In this document: piece after piece, positions 31,769-45,000 of the stretch
Layout of the letters: each line of letters begins with the position of its first letter
How positions within the stretch are numbered: position 1 is the stretch's first letter
Source of the DNA: Clarkia xantiana subsp. parviflora
Lineage: Eukaryota > Streptophyta > Magnoliopsida > Myrtales > Onagraceae
Length of the DNA: 64,000 nucleotides
Direction of reading: 5' to 3'
NCBI GenBank assembly: GCA_036873135.1
Contig: JAPTYO010000005.1
Coordinates: 9,588,166-9,652,165, forward strand
Notes under the pieces: model-generated
The model's input: the letters and a program-made list of their open reading frames with translations, nothing else
Databases searched by the model: none
What the model was told of the DNA's origin: nothing
Program-made: the position numbers and the translations under genes

Positions 31769-33000
31769 GCAGGGCAGCGAGAGAAGCAAAGAAGAAATTA
31801 CCAAGAGCCACCCCCAGAGGTAAGGCAACAATTCGTGTCTCCTAGGCAACAGCAGGCAGCGACTCGTTGAAGAAGAAGAAGTTCATGAAGAAAAACAAGA
31901 CCCAGAAGAAGAACACCACTCGCACCCTCGAACAAGGCAGCGAGAAAAACAAACGAGGGATAACCAAGGGCCACTCCCAGAGGGAAGGCAGCAATTTGTG
32001 CCTCCAAGGCAGCAACAGACACAGCAGGATGCCAGGGCATACACCCCCCTGGGGGCAGATATACAGGCAAGACCTCCAAGGAGGCATGGATTCAACCAAG
32101 TACCCCAACAGGGACATACACCGCACTAAGGGGGGACATACATGCCAGACCAACAAGGATATAGGAGTTCCAACATCAACCAAGGCAATGTACACATACA
32201 GTCCGTATCACTACAGACATGACTAAGGGACATATCAAGGAAAGCTAAAAGAGAGGGACATAGTCCCAACAACACAACAAGGCAACCACCTACCCATGAT
32301 ACAGCACGACAGGTCCAAACCCCTCATGCATTACAACCCTTGGCACACATCCCCCTAGGACAGGGGAGCAGTCGAAAAGACAAGAATTTGAACAGGGGAC
32401 TCATAGAGTACCATACCATGTTAGTACATAGCTACTACAATGGGAAGTCTCATGGAGAGACATAGTGGAGTGAGATCACACATAGCATACATGAAGGATA
32501 CATCTCCACCTAGTCCGCCTTGCAAGGATGCGACCTTATATTCCTCAAGTGGAAGGAATACACACAGACTACTGGAGGAAGACAGCTACATTACCAAGGA
32601 AGCAAGGGGTATCAACCCCCCACACTCATATCCTTCCCATATCTTCTTATTTAATTTAACTGCATAACAAGTCAACTCCCTAAAAGGGGTATATTTTGAT
32701 ACTTGATATCAACATGTTTTCCAAGAAAGACCATACCGGACGCCTTCAGGCTCCGTGGTATATATGTACACAGGTGGACCACTAAGAATCCGTAAAAGGC
32801 CGTCGCCAATCAAGAGATGCACAAGAAACAGATTTCTCAATCTCAAAGGGCACCTATAGGGTCAAGTTTATGGGAAAGATCACAAGATGGAAGGCTCACT
32901 TACAAAAATAAGTTGAGCACTCCCAACATCCTATAGAGGAACATCAACACACCCATTAAGGACACGGCACTGCAAATGAACCAGGAGTAAGGATGGAACA

Positions 33001-33050
33001 AGTATCCTTACAAGTATCCTTACAAGTATCCTTACAAGTATCCTTGCATC
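33001..33050. repeat. 13-bp tandem repeat
   Basis: ACAAGTATCCTT repeats four times in element 4. The flanking 32230-34560 is non-coding, with no motif recognised in either strand. Confidence 0.7.
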
Positions 33051-34589
33051 TATTTTTGCAAAAATAAACTCCGTAGATAAAGAGGTTATCTAATAGATGA
33101 CTATGTCTCTGTTCTCAAACTACGATCCTAACCCGGAGATCCTTGGACTCCGTACTATATATGTAATGAATAACATGTTCATCAGAGATAGGTACACGAA
33201 GATTCAAGACAGCGCCATAAAGATCAGGCGCATACCTCTACCAAGTACGACACATTGGAGTGTTCACAAACACTCCTTCGCTATCTCACAAGAAAGGAAG
33301 GCAACCAAGGATACAAGTCCTAATAGAATAAACATCGGTAGAAAATCCTGTCATTGAAGTCATGCACCAAGAGAGAAACTCTAAAGATGCAAGATTAGCA
33401 AAAGAGATAGTGCAACAACTAGAGTGTGAAAATGAGATACATCTCCTATCAAGAGCCTTAGGGCAGGATAACAGTTCTACAAGATCAACCAAAGAAGAGC
33501 TCTAAAGCTTGGGGAGTAAGGTTTCAAGATCGACCCTCACACTAGACGAACATCCCAATCAACCACCTTGTCTGCAAATGATAAGACATTTGACCCTGGC
33601 ATCCCATCAAGAGGAGAACCCCGATAAAAGGGACACTAGAACAATATCCCGCCTTTAAGGCCACACACCGAACGCATGGTGAATGAAGGATATGACAAAA
33701 TGAAAAAGGAGGGACTTGTCAGCTCAACACACCTCAAACACATATCCGTACGCAATACAAATACAATCTCTAATGAAGCTATCCAACAAGGAACAGCCAA
33801 TACCGGGGCAAACCCATGGAAAATCATGGAGCATCACTTGCAAACTTAAAGGAAAACATCCTTTTTAGGTTCAGGTCCTAATTCAAAGGAAGTCTATAAT
33901 CAAGATTCAAGGTGGGAGGAGCATGACCAATGTGACACTCCCCAAAGGCATTGAAGAATACTCCAATGTGAAGGAAAAGGCAAGGCACTCTAAATGCCAC
34001 AACACTCCCACCCACCCAAAGCAAAAGCTCTCCACCCAATCCCTAAAGATACATCCGACAAAGGCATTATCCAAACCATGCCTGTGACCGAAACAAGCAA
34101 GCATGAGAAAGAGTAAATCCTACAAGGGACACTCATCACATTCAAACAAGCAGACAAGGGAGCCCCGAGCATAAGGGGCACCCAACCAAGAAAGTGAACG
34201 AGGGGCCTTCAACGGCCAAATATGAAAGGCGGTGTGACCACCAAGCAACTTGGGGGGCACCAAACGAATAAGTGCTTGGTAGTCCACCTAAGTGTAAGAG
34301 AAGAGATTAGAGGCAGAAGATCACAATCACATGCAATACCACTCCTCCTAGAAGAGGTCACATAGAGGAAAACATCCTCAACTCCCTATACGAACTCGTC
34401 CTAAGTTGGCAACACACAAACATCGCCCTCGAGAGGTGGTCTCCCACATTGAAGGAAAAGCGTGACAACAAGCAATATCGTAGAAGAAGAAGTCAAGTAA
34501 AGACTCGAAAAGCATACCAAAAATGCACCATGCATGAGAAGGGACACAAGATAAGGTAACATTATGAGCCCTCCGGGAGCCAATCCCGC

Positions 34590-35150
34590 GAACACATTCG
34601 ACGCCCCCAAGAGCGTATCTTGAGAGTAGTTCTAAAATTACGAACCCTGTGCCCTCCGGGAGCCTATCCCGCGAACAGTTTTCGACGCCCCCAAGAGCGT
34701 ATCTTGAGAGTAGTGTTCATACTACGACCTTCGACGCCCCCAAGAGCGTATCTTGAGAGTAGTTTATACACTACGACCTTCGACGCACCAAGAGCGTATC
34801 TTGAGAGTGGTTTCCAAAAACTACGAATTTCGACGCCCCCAAGAGCGTATCTTGAGAGTAGTGTTCATACTACGACCTTCGACGCCCCCAAGAGCGTATC
34901 TTGAGAGTAGTTATTACACTACGAATTCGACGCACCAAGAGCGTATCTTGAGAGTGGTTTCCAAAAACTACGAATTCGACGCCCCCAGGAGCGTATCCTG
35001 AGGTAGATTTGCAACCTACCAGATTCGACGCCCCCAAGAGCGTATCTTGAGGTAGAAAAAACACTACCAGTTCGACGCCCCCAAGAGCGTATCTTGAGGT
35101 AGATTTCAAACTACCAGTTCGACGCCCACCAGGAGCGTATCTTTGGTCTA
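34590..35150. repeat. ~50-bp satellite with variable hairpins (element 4)
   Basis: About ten units read TTCGACGCCCCCAAGAGCGTATCTTGAG followed by a short inverted repeat. The hairpin arms differ between units yet pair: AGTAGTGTTCATACTAC, GGTAGATTTGCAACCTACC and GGTAGATTTCAAACTACC. ORFs crossing it repeat with the period (for example RAYLESS-type peptides) and are artefacts. Confidence 0.85.
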
Positions 35151-35350
35151 ACCTGAGCCCTCCGGGAGCCTATCCTGTGAAACGTTAAGTGCCGTCCGAG
35201 AGCCTGTCTCGTGAATAGATTTTGACGCCCGTCAAGAACGTATCGGTGGACTAACCTGTGCCCTCCGGGAGCCTATCCTGTGAAACGTTAAGTGCCGTCC
35301 GAGAGCCTGTCTCGTGAACAGATTTCGACGCCCACCAAGAGCGTATCTTT
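35151..35350. repeat. Two ~103-bp tandem units
   Basis: CTAACCTGAGCCCTCCGGGAGCCTATCC...GTGCCGTCCGAGAGCCTGTCTCGTGAA occurs twice in a row, from about 35151 and 35254. It includes an inverted CCTCCGGGAG motif also seen at 34569 and 34651. It continues the satellite region of element 4. Confidence 0.75.
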
Positions 35351-36034
35351 GGTCTAACAGTACAACGTATACCGTGTAAGGGGTATCAGAAGAGATCATC
35401 ATACCATGCTTAGAAGGATACCATGCTTAGAAGGATACCATGCTCAGAAGGATCCCATGAGAAAGTAATCTTAAAGTAAGGTTGTATAAAGAACACATAA
35501 TGTTTTTTCTTGATGAGATGGCAGGTACGGCATGAAGGAAAACACAAAAGAAAGATAAGGAAAGGAAAGCATATACAAGGGACAAGTCCATGACCAAAGG
35601 ATCATATACATAAGCACAAGAGGTTATCATGAAAAGTAACGAGTTATCCTACCATCCATATCACAAGTCAAGAGAAGTATCTCAAAGGAACCCAACACCA
35701 CCAAGAAGGATAGCAAAGACATGAAATCCAATGTTCAAGGCTCTCAAAATAAGCTCGACCCATCAAGAAGAGAATTGCCTTACAAGCCACACAAACCAAC
35801 CTCCGTCAAATGTTATTGTCATACATGTCGCCCTCGCGTGACCTATACTCGTATCAGACTTGAACATCGTCAAGCACAACTCATGAAGGAGACATCTAAA
35901 GAGCATAAAGGATACAGCATCCGACAAGACGAGACATCGGGACCTAACCCAACAAACATAGCCTAAACATAAGACAGCTATAGCAATAAAGGCTCTCCAA
36001 CGAGAAAGGAATACTAAAGCACAACTCCATACAT

Positions 36035-36240
36035 CGTGATGTGGCTATCATGTCCACATACACTGAAGTGGCTATCATGTCCACATATCTTGAAGTGGCT
36101 ATCATGTCCACATACCTTGAAGTGGCTATCATGTCCACATATCCTGAAGTGGCTATCATGTCCACACACTACAGAAGGGCTATCACTCCGACACATCACG
36201 AAGTGGCTATCACGTCCACATACCCCGAAGTGATTATCAT
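36035..36240. repeat. 27-bp tandem repeat (7-8 copies)
   Basis: GAAGTGGCTATCATGTCCACATAT-type units follow at a 27-bp period. Since 27 is a multiple of three, every frame stays open and yields repetitive peptides (CGHDSHF and others). These look like proteins but have no other support. Some units contain the interrupted inverted repeat GTGGctatcatgtCCAC. Confidence 0.85.
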
Positions 36241-36555
36241 GACAGCACGTCATAAAACATCTGTCAAAGACATGCATTGTAAAGACACCATCCCGACCAC
36301 GAGCATCAAAAGACTACGCCTAGCCTCAGGAGGAGGTTCAAGAAAAAGGAAAAACAACACCCTTCGTACGCTCATCAAAGGTAGGCACTTATATTTCAAC
36401 CCACTGGGTGATACTAGGAAGGAGACGTCCTCATTATGAAGACAACCTCCATATCTCACGAGATCAACCATGAAGCAAAGAATCACGACAAGCACTATTG
36501 AGGGCATATAACAAAACGATCCCCACAATGATCACAACTACGATCCTAGTAGAGG

Positions 36556-37350
36556 CTAACTCAAGAGCAGTCTCCACCAAACTCCAAAGCAAGAATTTGC
36601 TATCTTAATTAGAGCCATGGCAAGAGAAAGGAACCTCAGTGAAAGGTGATGATCACACCCATCACCGAAAGAAAAATCTTCAACGCAGGGGTTAATAACA
36701 TAACCCATAGAAAATACAAAAACACTTTCAAAAGTCGTCAAATCTACATGAAGATGAAATAAACTTGAGACTCGGCCCCTCGGCTGGGGGGCAGGGGATA
36801 TAGAAGAGACATCAAGACCTATGATCACCCCATCGCCAGCCACAGGTTGTTTCCTTTTGTCTAGCAAAGAGGTCGCCTCTTCAACCACTACCTCCTTATC
36901 AGGGGAGGGAGTCAGCAAGGGGGCACTTGAAGGAGAGCCTCTCGCGGTTTCCTTCTCCTTGGCAGCCGAGGGCCCGACCTCAGAGTCAGGTTTCTGCGCC
37001 TCGGATTTAGATTAACTTGAACTCTCACCCACCACAAGAACCATTCGGTAACCAGGGAAGAACGCTCTAACAACAAGAAGGAAGCAGCATGAGAACAATC
37101 ATAAGTATATCACAAAGAAAAGAGAAGGGAAAAAGAACATACTGGAAGCATTAGCAGCCACCCCTGACTTAGAAAATTTCTAGGCCTGATAAGCAGAACT
37201 AGAGGGTCCTTCCCTCTCATCTGATTCAACGGACGGTCAGATTTGGTCTGACTACCTTGGAAGACGATCTTCAAGGTCTCCCTGTCTGAAGAAGAAAGCT
37301 TCCCAAAAAGTGAGTCATCTATACGAGCAACCAACGCAAAGATCGACCCT
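36556..37350 (-). pseudogene. Possible eroded antisense ORF of element 4
   Basis: On the strand opposite to the element, near its 3' LTR, are two protein-like stretches. One is Ser/Pro/Lys/Glu-rich (SPDKEVVVEEATSLLDKRKQ, 36918 downward). The other begins MVARIDDSLFGKLSSSDRETL at 37334. Their position and strand match the antisense genes of elements 0, 2 and 3, and the composition resembles the linker region of copy 2. The conserved core is not visible, so the relation is a guess. The surrounding 35350-36030 and 37400-38450 hold no other recognisable gene. Confidence 0.3.
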
Positions 37351-38451
37351 TACTCATGGAGGGGCGAGATACACCTACTACGGGGGCAACCTTAACACCA
37401 AGGGAAGAGGGCGAACTTTCAGTTTCCCCAAATGGAGCAACGCTCCAGCACATCCGAAGGAAGGGTCAACCCTTAACACATGTCAATAGACCCCTTCGCT
37501 CGCGGCGGTAAGAAGAAAGCTTGTAATCTTTTTCACCCTCACTTTTATGGGGAACAAATTGCAGGGTAAAGGTCAAGAGCTATACACACGCTCCAACGAA
37601 TGAAGGAGAAATGTTACACGTGCCGAAGGTCGAGATTAATGGACAATGCTCACGCTAGTATGAGGAAGGCGGAACGTTGTGTCCCATTGAGTGGCAGAGT
37701 TCCCACCCTCAAGTAAAGGAGAGGTCTATGCTCTCACCTTTGCACTTATGCTCATATTCATGACTAACATTTACAGGTACATCAATGTCATCACTCATGC
37801 TCATACTCACAACCCGTCCATGCATACATACATGTTCATGCTTGCACTCATATGCATGCTCACATACACACTCCCATGTGCTCAAACATTTAGACGTCCA
37901 TGCACGTGGCCGCCATATATTCATGCATACATTCATGACTACAATCGCAGCATGTCTCTACTCACTCCCATCCTTATGTTCCTACTTGCATGTATGCTAG
38001 TACACATCCCCATGTTCATGATATGTCCATGTTCACTCCTAGTTAACATCTTAGGTGTATTTTCTAGTATCCCATACTTAGAAAAATTTCGGACCAAAAT
38101 TAAATTTTCCTTCACTTGAGCAAAATCCCGGCACGAAATTGAAGCATGAGTCACTTAGGTTTATTCGTATTGCATCCTTATGCAAGCGTGTATTTTTCGA
38201 GTATACGCCTGTAGCAAAGATAGATTTATTACTCCCACCTCAGACGGAAGCGTGCTTAGGCACACGTCCGTGCTACTCTGACGTTTACAATTCCTCTATC
38301 TCATAAGGCAGGGGGCAGAGTCAGAGGCATGCATCCATGGGTAAGTAAGTATTCAGACGAAAGGTAAAACCCCGGTTTCAAATTGCGCGTGTCATACCAT
38401 CCTAAAATAGAGTCAATCAAGGGTTAGGCCATTGATTGACTCGGGGGCATG

Positions 38452-39600
38452 TGATGGATATACGCCCAATTTGAACCCGTTGACTTCCGAATCGCTTTAT
38501 TTTTATCACCCCGTTAATGATTGTAAATCGAAACTTCAACCCGAACCCTTCGCGAAAACGCCAACGGCTCGGACGAGGCCGAAGCGCTCGTCCGGCCGAG
38601 TCAGACTCGCCTAGGTGAGGTTGGGTGGCCACACCCGACCTCCCCTAGGGGAGATCGGGTGGACCAACCCGATCTCCCCTAGGGGAGATCGGGTGGACCA
38701 ACCCGATCTCTCCTAGGAGAGATCGGGTCAGCCAACCCGATCTCTCCTAGGAGAGATCGGGTCGGCCAACCCGATCTCCCCTAGGGGGGATGGGGTTGGC
38801 CAACCCCATCCTCCCTAGGAGGGGTTGGGTGCCCTCACCCAACCCCTACCCTTGGGGGTCGGATTTCCCTTCCCCCCAAGGGCCCCGGCACCATTTTTGG
38901 ACTCCCACACTCGGTTTACTCCGCCTACCTTCTCCGTGTCCTAAGGTCCTAATTACGTGTTTAAAGGTTAATTAACTGTGTTTAAAGGTTAACGATGTCA
39001 TTAAGCCACCTTAATGACACCGTTGCCTATAAATACCCCACCTCCACTATTCATTCGAACATCTTGGCAAGTTGCACAATTTTGCTCTGACATCTCTCTA
39101 GCTTTATCTCTCTAAAACCGTACTGACTTAGGCATCGGAGAGGGTTCATCAGGCACCACCCCCCCTCTGTGCCTGGTATTGCCCCTCTTGCAGGGTGGCA
39201 AGGAGAAGAGAACCAAGGAAGCAGAAGAGCATAGAGCAGTAGAACAAGCCCCAGGGTAAGAAGTACAAACCTCAGGAGGTCAGAAGGAAAGGAGGTCAGA
39301 AGGAGAGAAGGAAAGGAGATCAGAAGGAGAGAAGGAAAGGAGGTCAGAAGGAGAGAAGGAAAGGAGGTCAGAAGGAGATAAGGGCAGGGATCAGAACGAC
39401 TACCCCAAGAGAGTATAAGGGCAGGGATCAGAACGACTACCCCAAGAGAGTATAAGGGCAGGGATCAGAACGACTACCCCAAGGGAGTATAAGGGCATGG
39501 ATCAGAACGACTAGTCCTAGGAGCACTGAACCCGACATTTCATTAGTGGGAGATAAATTCTAGATTGACGACCCGTTGACCTAGACTTTATAACCTAACA
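38452..39600 (+). repeat. 3' LTR of element 4 (1149 bp)
   Basis: Nearly identical to 30123-31267. The differences seen are a three-base change in one palindrome spacer, two single substitutions, and a 4-bp length change in a C-rich run (near 38875). The TATA box is at about 39028. The following CTATG (39601-39605) is the target duplication. Confidence 0.92.
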
Positions 39601-39605
39601 CTATG

Positions 39606-40800
39606 TTGGAATATAATCGCTAAGTTAGCTTAATTAACTTAGCATGTAAAATGGCAAACATAAAAGGTTCGTGAAAGGAGATGGATATTGAATTGACATA
39701 AGCAAACTTGAACTTTTGTTATTTGCTCACAGACATATGCTTGGCTTCGTACATGGATGTATACATATAGCCAACAATACATGTAATAGTGAATAGTGCA
39801 TAGACATATTTCACTATTTGCTTTTCCATTCACAGAGACTAAAGTCGTAGACAAAGAAACTTACATACTCAATCTTCACCTACTAATAGTAGTCTACTAT
39901 TTGTGATCATTGCTTACCATTAATACAATTCATCATTGTTTTGATAATTGATGAATATTGGTGTCGGTGGAGATTTCTTGTTCAACAGGGACCAAGACTC
40001 AGGTTCTTGATTAGCAGAAACAGATAAAAATAGTGGTCAGAGCTTCTTCTCAGGGATTTAGGGTTTCTACACTCATTCCATGTATCATCTACCGTGATTT
40101 CAATGTCAAAGCAAGCAATATCTTGCTTAGCGATGATTTAGAATCTAAAGTTAGATCTTAGCTTTTGATCTGTTTTAGTGTTGGACCGTCTCCTTGGTAA
40201 CCTTCTCCAAAGAATCTTGTCGGTGGCGGCAGGAATTGACATGACGATTGTGGCGGATTAAGTGGCAGAGGCATATATAGCCGCTTTTCACCTCACAATA
40301 CACACGGGGACTAATTGCAGTAATGAGCCTCATTAATTCAATTGATATAATCAAAAATTATTTTTCTAAAGTTAAATCTTAGCTTTTGAATTTTGCATGA
40401 GAGATAAATTTGAGCAGAGAAACAGACGATGCATTTTTTGAATTCATTTCTATGGTAGGGTCAACTGGACGGACGAGCTGCCTCTATGAATTATCTTTAG
40501 ATTAGATTCTATATAATTCGTTCTCAATTTGTATCAATTAAAAAGAAGGAGATTACAAGAGGACACGAAAGACCACATACATCTAGAAGGTAGCGGCGCT
40601 GCATAATGTCATCCATCTCCGGCTACTGTATTCTAAGCGTCGCTCTGATCTATGGGCTCGTGTTTCAGTATTAACTCGCCTAAACCAGGCTGCTGCTGCT
40701 GCTACCACAAAAAACATCCATTATTTATTTGTCCGAACACATTTATCGTGTATCTTAATATATTCTTATATATTTGAACTTATATATATATATATATATA
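39606..40800. other. Intergenic, no gene recognised
   Basis: This flank of element 4 continues from 30117; the empty site would read ...TGTTGGAAAATACTATG then TTGGAATATAATCGC. It contains no supported ORF. A TGTTGGAA start and generally LTR-like composition suggest element 4 may have landed in an old Copia-type LTR, but no partner was found. Confidence 0.4.
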
Positions 40801-40807
40801 TATATTT

Positions 40808-41702
40808 CTGAGTGAATGTCCAAAATAGGTTTAATTGCCAAACTTATTCCTAAACTAGGATTCTTTAGAAACTAATTCCCAAACTATGTTTATTTTTATT
40901 TTTTTAATCATTTGTATTTTCTACTTTACGCCCCAAAGTTTATATTTTGTTATAATTGATCCTAAACCTAAATATAATAAAAGAAATGTATGAATTTTTT
41001 CAAAAAAATAAGGTAATTTTATGTAAAAGTTATAAACACAAAATAATAAATTAGTAATTATGAAAAAAAAATATGCCAAATATATAAATTGTAAAAAACA
41101 GTGATGTAAAACGTAAAGAACCTAAATACTCATGATTTTTTAGGTATAAAAATATAAAAATGAAATCGTATATAAACCCTAAATAAAACATGTTAATTTT
41201 ATAAAAATATATAAAATTAGCAAATGAAAAATAACGGATAAACTAATTTAAGTTAAAAAAAAATTTAAGAATAGATTTTAGTTTTTTTTTTTTTTTTTTT
41301 TTTGCATACTCTAAAGGAATATATTTGTATATCATTGTATATTTTTTTTCAAAATTTAATTATTTTTAAATTTTTTTCTTTTATTTTCACATACTTTTTA
41401 AGAATTAAAATCTACAAAAAAAAATTGTTTGTTTGCTTATTTTTTAATGTGCATTTTCAACATTTAATTAATTAATTTTTATTTCCATTTTTATTATTTC
41501 ATACATTTAATCTTCTTAATTTTCAATTTTTTTATATTATATTTCATTTTAGGATTCATTTGTAACATAATGTAAACTTTAGGATGCAAATTAAATAATA
41601 TACATTACTAAAAAAATAAAAATAAACTATTTTGGGAATTAATTTCTAAAGAATACTAATTTGAGAAATAGCTTGAATGAAGAGTCTACTTTAGCAATCA
41701 AT
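40808..41702. mobile_element. Foldback/MITE-like element with long inverted ends
   Basis: The left block ATTCTTTAGAAACTAATTCCCAAA (about 40859) is mirrored by the right block, which on the minus strand reads ATTCTTTAGAAATTAATTCCCAAA (about 41655). Less similar arms extend outward over roughly 90 bp on each side. The interior is extremely AT-rich with no ORF. The target duplication and exact ends could not be fixed; a (TA)n tract lies just outside on the left (40780-40804). Confidence 0.55.
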
Positions 41703-42036
41703 ATATCTTGTACTTATACTAGTGGCTCTTATTTATGGGCGGATCAATATTCAGATCTAACATTATCTCTATTACATATGTAAAGTTGCATTTTTGTCCA
41801 GATAAAAATTAATACACGAATTCTAGGTTTTATTCATGTGTCTTGTTCGCTAGTATATATACATATAGAAAGCCACAAAATGAAGACAATCAACATCGCT
41901 CTTGGTCCACTGGACATTCTCTCACTTCCAAAAGAGTTTATTCACTAAACACATAAAAACCCTTCATAGATACATCAAATACATATATATATTTCTCATA
42001 TAGATATAAAATCAACATTCCCCAACCCAGTTAACT

Positions 42037-45000
42037 TTATATGCTTTTATCTTCCTCTAGCTGAAATGGTAATGGCACCGAGTTAAATGCCCGATACTTT
42101 CCGACGTTGTTTAGGTGCTCATTCTCTATCCTGCTTATTGAACATTCATCGTGATTAGATACAAGAAAATCCATCGACTAAAAATCTATAATGACAAATT
42201 AATATGAATTATAGTGAACTAAAAAACCATGCATACATATGATTGGTACGTACCTGAAGAAGTTCCATACTCCACGACGAAAGATCTCCAAACTCCCCAT
42301 AATCACAATTACACTTTTTCGATGAAGAAACGGAAACTCCCTCCAACCAAGAATCACTTGCATCCATGCCAATCGTAATATCACATCCTCCAACTACGTA
42401 CAGCCATGAAATCAAAATAATTTTACTACGCGGGTATTTGAAAAGGTTTTATTAATTATTCCAAATGAACCCTAGATATATAGGGAACAATGAAATCATG
42501 GGATCATTTACTTACAATGGCCAGATAGTAAACAGTTGGATTCTTGATTATAAGTCTGTCTCTGAGCCACTTGTTCTTTGAGTTCCTTGTGAGAAGACCC
42601 CAGTCGATAACAATATCCCAGTATATAACCAAAATAGTAGAGAATATCGAAATAATCGTTGCTATTATCCGCCAATATATCTGTCGCTTCAGATCGAACA
42701 ACGTAACAAGGCTAATTGCCACTACTGTCGAGAAGTATTTTATGGCATTGTATCCTTGCATCTTGTCCTTCTCTTCATAAAATCTCCTAAGACACTGCAA
42801 TATATATTGGACCAATAATATATTTCAAACTCGTACGTACTATATGACGATGCAAGAAAAACATGATGAAATTAAGTAAAATACATGCCACAAAGTAGCT
42901 AGTAACAATATATATATGTTGACTAGCTAGCTAGCTACCTACCTGAAGACATCGTATCCAAAATGGGGCGACTGCTGCAATGACGAAGAAGCTTTGGTAG
43001 ACTTTGTTTGAGACACACGTGTTCGTCCTGTTCATGAAATCTCCCCATCCGTAGTAGCACACGAAAAACTCTAAACTTCGGAAAGCTTGCCCCTTTAAGG
43101 ACCAACATGACATTTGATTTAATTTTCTTTTTTTAAAATAAATCTAGCATGATCAGAGCGAAAAAAACGATGTATATATATATATATATCAATTACCTGA
43201 CTAGTTAATTGATCGGCCATGAAGAAATCCGGAAGAGTTACCTATATATATGTTCATGGATATGAATGATTAGATTTTTTCAAGTGAATTTCAAAGAAAT
43301 ATATTTTGCTTGGTTATTTGGCATATTATTACTGTGTAAAAGGGAGCACATATGCAGTGAAACATGCATTTAAGGAGGAATATCCGACTGGAACGGTACA
43401 TGATGTTGAAAGGGCAGATTGTTACTATCAACACAACCTGCATGCGAAACACAATTAATTCAAACTCATGCATGTTGTCTAACAATCAATTACGTAATAA
43501 TAATTCAAAACGGGGAGTTATGTTTCTGGAGATTGTACCATGAGTAAGAGCAACGGAAGTAGCTCTATTATAGTTTTATAGTTTCTTGTCCTGGGGTCGA
43601 TTTCCATGTTCAAGTGTAATAGGATGCCACCAAACATTAGCATCGCAAGCCCTGAAGCAACAAGTAGAACTTCCCAGTATCGCAGTTCTGTCCCTTTCTT
43701 GAACCCGAATATGAATGGATAGTTAATTTGATATCGCATCCAAAAATATATATTCCCCGCGTACATTAACAAGTGCAACACCAAGAAACCAAACAAGCTG
43801 CGATACGATGAAAATAATTTCTCAGTACAAGATTTTCGAGTAACAACTTTTAAAGTTAAGCAAGTATATGTAATCAATGAATCACCTATATAGCGGAAAT
43901 ATGTTCTCCATATATTTATCGCGATTAGATGAGAATTTTGGGAGGAGATCCCTGACGTGCAAAGTTACTATAACTGCTACTATCAATGCAAAAGCACACC
44001 CAGAGAAAGCTCCTACAAATGAATGAAACAATGTATAAATAAATAAATAGGAAATGAAATGAAAGGAAAATTAATGATGATTTCAAGATATACGAGGGAC
44101 ACTTATATTTTACCTGTTAGGAAGGTTACACTCTGCCGTTGTTTTTTTTGTTTCAATTTCAGTTTTTTCATGCCTTTCTCTCGATTTCCATGTGCGAAGT
44201 GCTTTATAAAAGTGGTTTCGACTTTATCAATGAGCATATTGATCTGCAAAAAGAAGATATATATAACTCGGACTTAGTTAGCTCCGATAAGTAACAGATG
44301 CTAGTATGCTTAGTTCAGCTGCAAACCTCGTCAGACTTGCCGATGTAAGAATTGTCCACCATCTTCAAGAACGGCTTTGATGCGTTCCTTGAGGTAATCT
44401 GTAGCACGTCATTGATATACATAATAAGCTAGAACCGAGTAGACATAAATAAAACTGTAAACATGAATGAGTCTTCCAATAACCTAATATATATATTTAT
44501 TAATTGTTCTTATTCACGATTTGCGCTTAGAATTAACCATTCTGAGGTGCAATCAACTCCAGTATACAGTTTTAGTAAGGCGGAAAATCATTTCCTTATT
44601 TAGAAGAACTTTTACAATATCGTCATCTAAAAAATTATATAATTTAGCTATACTAAATTTATGGCAGCATGTAACTTGGTCAATCAAAATTATATCTTTA
44701 ATATATACATATATTAATTAGTTGGAAAAAAATAAATAATATTAGACTACTCTATATATTCAAGAAGACAAGAAATGTATATATAGAGGTAGGGTTTAAT
44801 TAATTACCTTGTCATACTTCTTCATGATTTTGGAGAAGGCCATTTCATTTAAGAAACTGGGAAATCAACAAAGTTGAACAGTTATAGAGTTGCTTTGCAA
44901 ATACTTACAACATATATAGTGATTGATTAGTAATGACAGTATGTATGTATTAATTATGATGGTATATATACGAACGTACGTACCTATAGCTCTTAAGGAG

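Larger units (their letters stand above)
30123..39600 (+). mobile_element. Young non-autonomous LTR retrotransposon (element 4, LARD-like)
   Basis: LTRs 30123-31267 and 38452-39600 (TGATGGATATACG...CCTAACA) are flanked by the exact TSD CTATG (30118-30122 and 39601-39605). The primer site CTTGGCGCCGTCTGTAGG follows at 31268, and a PPT-like GACTCGGGGGCATG precedes the second LTR. The 7.2-kb interior has no recognisable gag, protease, RT or integrase, only low-complexity ORFs, tandem arrays and a possible eroded antisense ORF. By eye the LTRs differ at about five sites plus one small indel, under 0.5 percent. It is therefore the youngest insertion in the window and must have been mobilised in trans. 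Confidence 0.9.

Noticed and set aside
31255..32226. Several long ORFs on both strands
   Set aside because: C/A-rich low complexity opens many frames together. No motif in any of them.
36014..36277. ORF resembling a Cys-His repeat protein (CGHDSHF)
   Set aside because: The 27-bp repeat keeps all frames open. Spacing mimics zinc motifs by chance.
37691..38119. ORF of 142 residues with hydrophobic segments
   Set aside because: Made of CAT/CTC/ACA-rich repeats inside element 4; the opposite strand is open as well.
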